Assembly: GCF_050003625.1 (NCBI RefSeq)
Contig: NC_134398.1
Coordinates: forward strand, 100,793,664 to 100,857,663
Length of the DNA stretch: 64,000 nt
Direction: 5' to 3'
From: Haematobia irritans
Taxonomy: Eukaryota; Arthropoda; Insecta; Diptera; Muscidae
Of this stretch, positions 46,770 through 57,050 are shown one piece after another (position 1 is the stretch's first letter; each line of letters opens with the position of its first letter). The notes beneath the pieces were generated by a model. It was not told where the DNA came from. It did not search any database and saw only the letters and a list, made by a program, of their open reading frames with translations. The translations under genes and the position numbers were made by a program.

Positions 46770-48401
46770 AATGCCACACATCAAATAAATCAGGGAAACT
46801 AATTAATAACAAGAAAACTAATTAATCCCTGTTTTATTTGGACAATTGTCATTTCTTACCAAGTACTCTTGGTAGCAATACATGTGACCACAGAACTCAC
46901 TTCTTATCACTTTATACTCTACTTTTTCTAAGGTTATAAACTGCACTATTGAATGGTAAACTGTGAATAATCACACCACTTTTACAATCCTAACTATATA
47001 TACTGCCATCTATTTTGCCAATCTGTCCCTGTAGTGGTGTCTTTGATACAGGTCACACAAACTACTTCAGGATGAAATTCATCCCGCCGCAAAACGACTT
47101 TGGAGTCTTGAAAGTGGTATACACTTCAAGTTCTCCAAACTCCCGATAGGTGGTGAACTGTATCCCTAAACAACCAGTCTGAAAAAACAAAAAAAATTGT
47201 TGGTACATTGCTGATCCGGTGGTTTACTAGGGTAAATAAATGTAGGGACTCTGTATGGTGGGATATCATACTTAGTCGGTTCTACATATCCCCATTACTC
47301 TATTTCATACATAATCCTTGTTAACATGCGTACTATAAATTTCATCTGTTCACTAACAGATGATTTTAGATATCATGTGTGAAACATGTAACGTTAACCA
47401 ACACTATACAACACATGATCCTGTCAAAAACAAAAATAAACATTTGTCTGATCGGTAGCATTTTATCCCCAAGAAGTTCCCGTGGAAATTAAACATCAGG
47501 TACCATAAGCATTCCACCTTCATCACAAAAAAAAATAAGGGCATACTCCCTGGTGAATTGACGGATAAAGAAAACTATGTTGAATAGAACAATTGAAGCC
47601 CATCGATAACAATACGGTAAGTCTCGTTCTATAGTAACCAGCAAATCCTCATTGTACTAATAGAACAATATCAAACGCAGGTTTCCCAATTTTTTTGACG
47701 CATGGAGCTAGTGAAGTCCAGTGAGTCATATTGTTCTTGGAACGCTTACGAAACCTCCTCATAATGGTCCTGACTCAACATGGGTATACTGGAATTGCTA
47801 CACTGTGGCAAAACCAATTATGTTCCTGTAACAATTTTTAGTTATATCTCGATGTAAGTACAAAAAGGCGTTCGTGGTAAAAACTGATTAAGTTAAAGTA
47901 GCCAACATAATTACGAGTGTTACATGATGTTGTCTGTCTTCTCTAACGATTTCCATCATAGCGTCCCAACAATTATATAGCCATGTAGAATTAGTAAGTG
48001 TCAGTAGTCCATTCTTACGGTAATCTGCAATCATACAAAACGTTTCCCCTTGCTCTATTCTAATTCGTATCTACGACAAGTTCATGAAATCTTCGTAACA
48101 TACTTATGATATTGGACGTTTCACTGTTTGCTAGATTGATATCTTCCAACTTCGCCTAGAAAAGTGTAATGTTCAGTTAATATTATTAATCTTTCACAAT
48201 TATACTTTTCTATCAAAGTTTGGGTATGAATCCCCTGCATCGACGTACACTGTAAAAAAAATCATTTCGTGTCGGTAACAAAATTCATGCTAAGCAAAAG
48301 TATGTCAGAAATTGGCGTGCTGTGGCGTAAACAGTAGAAAATAATTTCAATAGCAATTCCCATGTTTCTAAAAATATTTATTGTTGTAAGTGGCCGTCAC
48401 A
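46770..48401 (-). repeat. gypsy-2 5' LTR, second segment
   Basis: Continues the LTR interrupted by BEL-2 and matches 26021-27916, but lacks the MITE (empty site 47618-47620) and a 19-bp stretch near 27549. Ends CCGTCACA at 48401, then AAAT. Confidence 0.88.
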
Positions 48402-48687
48402 AAATTAACATTTTATTTTCCTTGGGCAATTGATCTGCTACTCATTTGATCCTTTGTATAGTTTCGGAACAAAAATATAATCCGTGTTTGTGTTATAAAC
48501 CCACACAAGTAGTTTTAATAAATAAATTATTTCTTAATTCACATTACAAATGGCGCCATGCTATAAACGTCAGTTTTTCAACTCGAAAAAAAACAAAGTA
48601 CCACAAATGGAAAATTTTCGCTAGTTTTTCGCATTTTTTAATTTTGTATGGAGTTTCAACGCGAAAACCGAACAGAGTACCGGCCTT
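48402..48687. mobile_element. Right half of AAGGCCGGTACT MITE
   Basis: Starts with the gypsy-2 target duplication AAAT and ends GAACAGAGTACCGGCCTT, the inverted partner of the end at 24478. The original MITE was about 0.42 kb. Confidence 0.7.
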
Positions 48688-48751
48688 AACAAGTTAACAC
48701 AGATATTTCCTACACAAAAACATGGACTATTGAAACTAAAAAAAACTATTT

Positions 48752-49504
48752 CGGCCCCACGTTCTGGGCGCCATTTTGTTACGGTGGTGTTGCTAAATGC
48801 GATTTGTTGGACGATTAAATCAACAATCGTTTGAAAGTTGTCATCCCATTAAGTTGCCGGTATGCTGGCGTTTAGCGCGGGTAGAGCTCGCCGGATTGGG
48901 GTGGTTCTTTTCAATGGACGGCAACGCACACACCATACACAAAAAATCATACCGGGCTTGCTACAAACAGAAAAATAAACGAGACTGAAATAGGTCTAAA
49001 CGAGCAATTCACTGGTGGTCACGTGGTAGTTATGTGCGCGCCCCGACACGAAGTATTTCTGGATTCTAGTGTATTGATAAAATTTTCGAGTAATATTTCA
49101 AATTTAAAGTTCATAGCTTATCACTTAATGTCTCGCTTTGTGTAGTTTGTAACAGTGTTTATACATAGTTTGAACAAGGGTATTTGTACTTCAATTCAAC
49201 CCAGTTGTTAAGATATTCCAATTAGGATTTAAGGTTTATTTTAAATCCAAATAAGTCGAACTCATCACACATCTATGCGAAAACTTCTTTAATTTCAAAA
49301 GAAAACAATGACTATCAGGTTTGTTCGTAAACGCTTATTTTCAGTTCACAGTCACAACCATTCGAAAATATCGGAGTAAAACTATTCAACTTGAGAGAAA
49401 CCAACCAATCGACTCCAATTGTATAATCTAAGAGAAAGAAATTGTCGAAGGAAGTCATCCATTTTTCCAAAAGTTTCCTTCATCCTGTTTCCCTGTGTTT
49501 TCCT
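48752..49504 (-). repeat. Fossil gypsy LTR with tRNA-Lys-type primer site
   Basis: On the - strand TGGCGCCCAGAACGTGGGG (from 48773) lies three bases from TGTTACGGTGG (48777, + strand), i.e. an LTR-primer-site junction of another - strand element. The LTR side extends right without ORFs; its outer edge is uncertain. Sequence 48688-48751 is a leader remnant cut by the MITE. Confidence 0.6.
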
Positions 49505-49853
49505 TCGTATGTAAATATAAGACATCTTAAGTGAATTCACAGCGCTGTAGTTTGTCTGCACACCGTAGAGGGCTCTTTTTGGTCTGCAATTGAGTGATTT
49601 TTTTTAATTTGGCTTTAATTTTGTTTTCTTTCCTTTGTTTTCTTGATGAAACACCAAATATTTAAAAGTTTATAAAATTTTATCCATCCACACCTTTTTT
49701 GTAATGCAAATTGGCTGATTTGTACGGTTATTCTCATTTTCCAAAAAGTAATTGAGTCACTTGACTGCGCAATTGAGTGGAATGACTGCGCACTGCAAAT
49801 AAACAAAACCATGGTGAATTCACTTGAGATGTCTATACCTTCCTTGGTCTATG
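49505..49853. mobile_element. TIR element copy B (P- or hAT-like MITE)
   Basis: Reverse-oriented copy of 19558-19898: AGTGAATTCACAGCGCTG on the left, ACTTGAGATGTCTATACC to GGTCTATG on the right. The left terminus has diverged, so 49505 is approximate. 49854-49907 after it is unassigned. Confidence 0.68.
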
Positions 49854-49907
49854 AAAACACAACAAAACATCTGATCCTCTCGAGTTGTCAACTAGTGTCG
49901 TTATAGC

Positions 49908-52559
49908 AGATATCAGGAGTGATATCTGACGTCTCGATAACACTACCATATCTAGTGTGCGGTTTAAGTTTAAATGGGGCCATATTTGCTTGGTGTCGAT
50001 ACAACCCTTGCAATTCTCCCATCGAACGTTTGGCATCATAACAGCCTTCTCATGCAGTATGAGCTTGCAGGTAGCCAGGGGCATACCAATTTTAGTTCCC
50101 CTGGAATATGTAAAGTAGTTCCTAGCCTTGCTAACTCATCTGCTTCGCAGTTCCCCGGCATGTTCCTATTACCAGGCACCCATATTAGGTGAATATTGTA
50201 CTGCTCAGTCATCTCGTTGAGAGGTTTGCTGCAGTCGATGGCCGTTTTCGTGTTAATGAACACAGAGTCCAAGGATTTTATTGCAGGTTGACTGTCTGAG
50301 TATATATTAATGCCAACATTTTTTGGAACATTTCTTCTCAGCCAATTCGCCACCTCTTTATTGCTAATATTTCAGCCTGAAAAGCACTACAGTTTACACC
50401 ACGTCTCACTGTTGGGAATTAGAGTTTCAAACTTTTTGTCGAAAAGTGGTTTTGACAGAGTGTAATCCAATACGTTAGGCACATATGACATTATTGTGTG
50501 TGACGAACTGTGACCGTACATTTTTTTCCGACCACAACGATAGCTCGCGCAATCGCACAGCCATTGTTGCAGCTGACTGTTTGGCCAAAATGTCTGAAGG
50601 CAATAGATGCAGCATGACATTAAGGGAATCTGTTCCTTTCTTACTGAATGCGCCTGAGATACACAAGCACGCCATACGCCGAACTTTATCTAAACCTGTC
50701 GGTTGCTGAAGTGCCGGCCTCCAGACTACAACACCATATAGCATTATAGGTCTAACCACTGCCGTGCATAGCCAATGCACAATTTCTGGTTTTAGTCCCC
50801 ACTTTTTTCCTATTGCCTTTTTGCACGAGTATAAAGCTACCGTTGCTTCCCTCGCCCTTTCTTCAATATTAAGCTTAAAGTTCAGTTCCTGTCCAGAATA
50901 ACGCCAAGGTATGTTGCACACTCACCAAAGGGAATTTCAATACCCCCTAAGGATATGGGCTTAACCTTGGGAGTTTTGCGATCTTTGCAGTACATGACTA
51001 GTTCTGTCTTTGAAGAATTTACTCCAAGACCATTCTCTTTCGCCCATTTCTCAGTCATCCGGAGGGCTCTCTGTATAACTTCTCTGATTGTGGATGAGAA
51101 TTTTCCTCTGACTGCTAGAGCCACATCGTCTGCGTATGCCACCACTTTTATCCTTTCTTTTTCCAGGGAAACCAGAAAGTTGTTTATAGCAACATTCCAT
51201 AGAAGAGATGATAGAACTCCTCCTTGAGGAGTGCCTCTGTTTACATACCTTTGTATGTTTGCTTGTCCTAGGGTGGCCGAAATACGTCTCCTCATTAGCA
51301 GTTCGTCTAGCAGCCTAAGTATACCTGGATCAAAATTCAGAGTTGCCAGTTCATTTAATATAGAACTCAGATGGACATTATTGAATGCCCCCTCGATATC
51401 TAAAATAGTGAGCTTTCAATAAAGCTGACTAGTTCATGCAAAGCGGTCTCAGCAGACCTGCCCTTCGAGTATGCATGCTGTCGTTTCGAGAGCAAACTTG
51501 AATCGACGCTAGTTCTAAGATAAATGTCTATCTCTCCAGAGTCTTAAGTAGGAATGAGGATAAGCTGATTGGTCGGAAATCCTTCGCACTCGAGTGAGAG
51601 GATTTTCCCGCTTTAGGTATGAAAACGACTTTTGTTTCCCTCCACTTCTCTGAAATATATGCTAAGTTTATACATCCTTTATATGTCACCTTCAACCAGG
51701 GGATAATTCCTTCAATCACTGCTTGTTACTCCGCCGAATTAATTCCATTAGTTCCGGGGGATTTGAATGGCCCAAAGCTATTTAACGCCCATTTTATTCT
51801 AGATTCTAATACAATTTCCTCGATAGGAAATGACCGCTGAGCCACTGTGGCACCGCCAGAACATGGTTCAGCCGTCTGATTTCCAGGAAAATATGCGTCC
51901 TATAGTACCTCCAGCGTCTCCTCTCTGTACGTTGTCCAATTGCCCTCCGGTGTTTTAATGAAACCTGGAGCGGAGTTAGTGGATGCTAGGTACTAGTAGT
52001 AGTCTGGAAGTCTTGGACGTATTCTTAATACTGCAGCAGTAAACATTCCAACAGTTATGCTGAGCCTTTCTCAGTTCTCGCTTGTATCCTCTCATATTCT
52101 TCTTATAAGCGTCCCAATCCTTAGGAGCTCTGGTGGACTTTGCTTTGTTAAAGAGCTGCCTGCAGGATTTCCTCATATTACTTAACTCCGTAGACCACCA
52201 TGATGGTCGATTTTCCCCCTAGGCTGCCCTCTATGGCATGCAGCTTTCAGTGAGATGTTGAAGGCCTTAGTAATCCTCTCCACTGCGTGTTCGATATCTT
52301 GCACAATGCTCATATTTGTCTCTGGTATTTCCGGTATCATCATATCGAACAATTCCCTATACCTATTCCAATCAGCTTTCCTATTCTATTAGCGACTCTA
52401 CCCTTGCATTTGTATCACTACTTCCCCAAATACTATGATGTGCATTTGCGTCGCATCCCATTATACGTTTTGTCTTTGTTTTCAGTGACTCCTCAACTAA
52501 GGTCGTAAAGGCACATGGGGGCATCTCCCTATCATGTCCCATGTAGACCGAAGATACCT
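49908..52559 (-). pseudogene. LOA-2: second broken copy of the LOA-like LINE
   Basis: Fragments in LOA-1 order: RNase H (50353-49908, here with the N-terminal NIYSDSQPAIKSLDS that LOA-1 lacks), RT thumb and palm (50921-50475 and 51295-50882, with AYADDVALAV), RT fingers (51719-51528), endonuclease remnants to 52559. Several frameshifts and internal deletions: for example the equivalent of LOA-1 9165-9394 is missing near 52385, and a block is missing near 51405. The 3' end, including the Cys/His tail and (GGTTA)n, is absent. Confidence 0.86.
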
Positions 52560-52561
52560 TT

Positions 52562-52981
52562 ACTTGACCACAATTATTCTGTTACAACTACCTTAATACC
52601 TCATTCACATTACACTTTCAAAATCTACTTTAACTAGATTTCAACTGTCATTTGCCTTGTAAAAAGGGGATTTCAAATCCACTTTTACTCGATTTCGAGC
52701 CTAATGTGAATGAGCTATAAAATTCACTTTTTCTGATAGTTTGAAGGGGCTCTTATTGGCGTTGTTCTGAATATATTCAAAAATGCACCTAATAATTGCA
52801 CTCATGTGATACTTTTTTGTAGTAACTTGGTGTGGTACAACTTCTCAATAGTGACGGCGCTTTTCCGACGAGTTTTGGATGGCATATACGATTGTTTTCG
52901 ACGTGGTGGCGATTCTCAGAAGCGCTGTCAAATTCAAAAAATTCTGGCAGGGTAGTTGTAAAAGAATAATTGTGGTCAAGT
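52562..52981. mobile_element. 420-bp MITE with 30-bp TIRs, containing a nested MITE
   Basis: Ends ACTTGACCACAATTATTCT and the inverted AGAATAATTGTGGTCAAGT. A second element with ends CTCATTCACATTA / TAATGTGAATGAG (52600-52714) is nested inside. The related copy at 53625 lacks that insert and so shows the empty state. Confidence 0.72.
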
Positions 52982-54309
52982 GAACACGATTGTTTAGATG
53001 TATATCATTTGATTAAACATTTATAAATTCTTATAAATATAACATTTATACCACTATCACAACACATTTAACATAATTTTTTCATTAATAATAGAATGGT
53101 GTTGATTTACAAGTGGCAAGTTACATCCCTGCCAGCATTTCAAAGTTCCATTTCAACCTCATCGTTACCACAGACTCGTAAATGTCACTTCAACCATCAT
53201 GAAAAGGTACATCAAAAAGTACATGCAAGTAATTTGCCATCCCTACTGTTAAAAAAGCCATTTTTTTTGTGAAACGTCAAGCGCAACCAGCTTGTTATAT
53301 TTTAATTAAATAAAAACGAAAATAAAGTTCTGAAAACATAGATTATACGCTTAAAATTGTGAAAGGTATATTGGTGAACAATTTGGTGATTTTCCAAATG
53401 GAATAAAATGATTGTTTTTCAGATATTTTACAGACACGCTGCCTCCATGGAATAAACACACTGGTTGATAGACGCAGCAACATGTAACTCGCTACTTGTA
53501 ACTCAACATCATCATTAATGCCAAAAATTATGTTAAATGTAATGTGATAGTGGTATAAATGTTATATTTTTAAGAATTTGTAAATGTTTAATCAAATTAA
53601 TAAATATCTAAACAAACGTGTTTTACTCGACCACAATGATTCTTTTACAACTATCTTAAAATGCACTTTTTCTGATTGTTTGGAGGGTCCCTTATTGGCG
53701 TCGTTCTAAATTGATCTATAAAGGCACCTAATAATTGCACTCATGCGAAACATTTTTGTAGTAACTTGGCGTGGTACAACTTCTCAATAGTGACGGCGCT
53801 TTTCCGACGAGTTTTTGATGTCGTATATGATTGTTTTCGACGTAGTGGGGATTCTCAAAAGAGTCCCCAAATTCAAAAAATGTTGGCAGGGATGTTACAG
53901 CGTCTATCAGCCAGTGATTTTATTCTCGATGGAGGCAACGTGTCTGTAAAATATCTGAAAAACAATCACTTTACTCCATTTGGAAAGTCAAAAATTGTTC
54001 TCTAGTATACCTTTTACAATTTTAAGCGAAATAACTATGTTTTCAGCACTTCATTATCGATTTTATTTAAATAAATTATAAGAAGCTAGTTGCGCTTAGT
54101 TTTTCACAAAATATAAAATGGCTCTTGTAACAATAGTGATGGCAAAATATGTTCATGTACATTTCATACTTTTTCATAGGCTTTTCCCATCACAGTTGGC
54201 GATTGTTGCAGTGTCACTTACGAGTCTGTGGTAGCGATGAGGATGAAATGGAACTTTGAAATGCTGGCATGTCGTCCGGATAAACTTATAGTCTGCAGGA
54301 CGCATTAAG
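52982..54309. repeat. Palindromic MITE cluster
   Basis: Arms 52982-53115 and about 53480-53655 are inverted copies (TATAACATTTATACCACTAT versus its reverse at 53540-53575), the right arm including the start of a second copy of the 52562 MITE (53625-53890). A block with CATCCCTGCCAGCATTTC (53124-53483) recurs inverted at 53885-54270. 54271-54309 is a degenerate end of the 26870 MITE. No coding evidence; the 79-codon frame at 53766 lies within MITE copies. Confidence 0.6.
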
Positions 54310-54389
54310 CATTTAAATGAACTTGCCACTCAAAATTACTCTGCTCGAGGACAACAAACAAAAAATCTAAAAGTCCAAGTTGCGCATGA

Positions 54390-54987
54390 TCGTAAGGGAC
54401 TGGTTTTGTTGTGAAAGCGGTGGCACTATTTTTCATTTCGTTGCGGCTCGAGCTCGCCGGCTGTGGGTTCGGTTCCGCTTTATATCCCTCAACAATTAGT
54501 TTAAGTGCCAGGTGGTAAGATTATGAGTATAATTATCTGGTGACATGAAACAGTTGACAGTCATAACAGAAACGGAGTTTAAAACATAATCGGACGGACA
54601 CTCATCAGATAGAAAGCAGTAGTTTGTTTTGGAAGTGCAACATATAAGAACCTGATGTAAATGGCCCCTGGGCAACCCACCCACTGTATGGCCACGAATG
54701 GCCATCCTAATGAGATGTTCTGGCCCTTAAGTTAATTTGAAACATCTCCCTTTACTCTACAACAATATCTCCTTTTTTAACAACGAGCTACATACTCAAC
54801 CTTTTTAGTGACAAATTACAACATTATAAATATTGTTTTAGGATTTTACATTATTATTTCCATTTGTATGTATCTTATTCTAAAACAGAATACTTATTAG
54901 TATTAATATAAAAAAATAAATCTTATCACCAAAAAATATAATCTATTTATATGCAATTATAATTACGTTCAATTGAACTATTAATAA
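54390..54987 (-). repeat. Relic LTR of a gypsy-2-related element
   Basis: GTAAGGGACTGG followed by AGCGGTGGCAC, GCTCGAGCTCGCCGG and GGGCAACCCACCCAC matches the start of the gypsy-2 LTR at clearly lower identity. The preceding GTTGCGCATGAT may be a decayed primer site. Cut on the right by gypsy-4. Confidence 0.72.
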
Positions 54988-55584
54988 TGTTACGAATTTG
55001 ATAATTATAAATTTAAGTTTATTTAAATTATTTTCCGTTAATTTCAAATTGTAACGATAAAATTTCGTTATCACTTGTTCGAATCATCTATTCATTTTCT
55101 AGTACTTTCCCAAATTTCTTTTAAATTCTTTTGTTTGCTTATTTTCATATCGAAATGTTAGTTCTTACTCTCTCATAGAATAACAACCCCTTTGCTTTGT
55201 TATTTTGCATTCTCATTTCATCTCATTATCTATTCTCATTGTTATTGTTGTTGTAATAATGCGAGCATATATCTATGTGAGTGTATATGTGTTCGGCAGC
55301 CACCAGATGAATAACTTAATGGTCGTAGATTCTTCTAGCGTTGTCGAAGAATGTTCTGGCGTTGCCAGAATATTGTAGTGCTGCCAGAATGTTCTCGTAT
55401 TGCCAGACCGTCATATATAAAAGCGCTCGCATGCTGCTAACGAGTCAGTCTTAATTAAAGCGTCAAACGAATAACATCAGTGTGAACGAATTGTAAAGTA
55501 AATAAATTGTGGATTAACGTTATTGAAACGAACAGTGTTTTAATTGTCGGGTAATTAAAAATGCCTAAATATAAAAACGTAACA
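54988..55584 (+). repeat. gypsy-4 5' LTR, 597 bp
   Basis: TGTTACG...CGTAACA. Contains three spaced GCCAGAAT/GCCAGAC-type motifs before the promoter. Confidence 0.9.
55414..55506 (+). promoter_or_regulatory. gypsy-4 LTR promoter and poly(A) signal
   Basis: TATATAAAAG at 55414-55423, an initiator-like TCAGTC at 55445-55450 about 31 bp downstream, and AATAAA at 55501-55506. Good spacing for the U3/R border and R polyadenylation. Confidence 0.68.
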
Positions 55585-55586
55585 AT

Positions 55587-55598
55587 TGGTGTCGGAAG
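55587..55598 (+). promoter_or_regulatory. gypsy-4 primer binding site
   Basis: TGGTGTCGGAAG two bases after the LTR; identical in gypsy-3. tRNA not identified. Confidence 0.65.
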
Positions 55599-55634
55599 TG
55601 AAATAACGAAAACAAGAATCTACAATAAAGTTTA

Positions 55635-56980
55635 ATGAGCGTCGTGAAGTTTAATGACTTAAGAAAGGAATTGAGCAAACTGGAGCTGCCGACAACAGGC
55701 AATAAGGCCCAGCTTCAAAAGCGTCTACTGGAAGAGTTTGAACGGCGTAATATGGACATTGCGACGCATGAGTTTGATTATAAGGAGGACATAGACGAAT
55801 CAATAATCGTCAATACCAGCAGTGTAGAAAATCCATCTGCGGCTTCAAGTGTTGTGGATTACATCTCAATGCTCAATGTTTTGAGCAAAATGATGGAAGA
55901 GAATTCTAGAAAACTGGAAGAAAACGCTCTAAAAATGGAAGCAAATTCTAGAAAATTTGAAGAAAAATTGGACGAAAATTCAAAAAAGATGGACGAAAAT
56001 TCTAGAATTCTCAATGAAAAACTTCAAGAAATTTCGGAAAGCATGGAGAAACGTGTGGACCATATAGAAGGTCAAATTATAGAATTGGATAAGAAAGTTC
56101 TTTCCGTAGATGAGAAAATTGTGGTTCACGATGAGAAACTTCTACACCTGGAGAAAAAATGGCTGACCTGGAAATTAAAGGTGGTCCCGTGCGCATAATC
56201 GATGGCCCAATAATCAAAACTCCTGTTTTTCATGGCTCATCTTCGTTTGATGTTTTCAAATTCCAATTTGAGACGGTGGCATCCAGAAACATGTGGAATG
56301 ACAATGACAGAGCAATTGAAGTTCTGTTGGCATTGAAGGGTAATGCTGCCGATGTAATACAAAGTATCCCAACTTCTTCCAGAAATAACTATAATGAAGT
56401 AATAGCTGCACTACAACGCAAGTACAGTGGAGAACATAATCAAGACATCTTCGGAATGGAATTAAGAGGAAGAGTCCAGAAGTCAAATGAGACTCTACAA
56501 GACTTTGCAACAGAAGTTGAGCGGTTGGTGCTACTGACATACCCAGGAGAGGGTCACCCACTTGTGGACCGCATCAAAATTGAGACCTTTGTGAATGACA
56601 TTCGAGACCCAGACATAAAATGTGCAACATATGCGTCACAAAAGGCTACATTCGCAGAAACAGTAACATTTGCACTTGCGTAAGAAACTGCGAGATTGCT
56701 GGCACGGCCTCAAATTCACAAAGTACGCAGAGTAGAGAACGAGTGTGAATAATCGAAATCTATCATTGAATCGATGAAAGAGGCAATGAAGCAGGTAATG
56801 CAAGAATTGAAACAGGATGCAACAAAATCCCGAATCAAATGCTATAACTATGATAAGCCGGGACATCTAGCGCGAGAATGCAAAGCACGTCGCAAACGGT
56901 CAAGATCCACATCACCATCTCCATTAAATAATAGCCATAAGAAGGTGACCCCACAGTCAAGTGAGTCACCTTTAAACTAA
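55635..56980 (+). pseudogene. gypsy-4 gag: SAP-like motif, coiled coil, capsid, zinc knuckle
   Basis: Residues 3-37 (FNDLRKELSKLELPTTGNK and on to LLEEFE) look like a SAP DNA-binding motif. About 85-187 is a long charged coiled coil with repeated MEENSRK-like units. The frame shifts by -1 in an A run at 56152-56159, after which a capsid-like segment follows (56159-56683: VFKFQFETVASRNMWND, YNEVIAALQRKYSGEH, TLQDFATEVERLV), a stop at 56683, and in a further segment a CCHC knuckle (CYNYDKPGHLAREC, 56774-56980), in which the second Cys is Tyr. Broken by at least two frame changes. Confidence 0.83.
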
Positions 56981-57050
56981 ATCGAGCTAGTTCAGCGGGG
57001 CAAGAGCTGGCTCCCACAGACGATGGCCCCACCATCTCCATAGCAATAGT

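Larger units (their letters stand above)
24620..48401 (-). mobile_element. gypsy-2: near-intact Osvaldo/Ulysses-like element with giant LTRs
   Basis: Two long direct repeats (24620-27916, and 35080-36479 plus 46770-48401) start TGTAAGGG and end CCGTCACA on the + strand, with AAAT outside both ends (24616-24619, 48402-48405). Between them on the - strand lie a tRNA-Lys-type primer site, leader, gag and pol. The repeats are therefore LTRs, not a segmental duplication. Without BEL-2 and one MITE the element is about 13.2 kb. By eye the LTRs differ at roughly 15-20 positions plus a 19-bp indel, so the insertion is recent. Confidence 0.88.

Noticed and set aside
53766..54005. 79-codon ORF as a gene
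   Set aside because: It spans copies of non-coding MITEs, and the related block at 52840 is not open in the same way.
56150..56162. Programmed -1 frameshift at the A run in gypsy-4 gag
   Set aside because: It lies in the middle of gag, not between gag and pol, in an element with many other breaks; a homopolymer indel is simpler.
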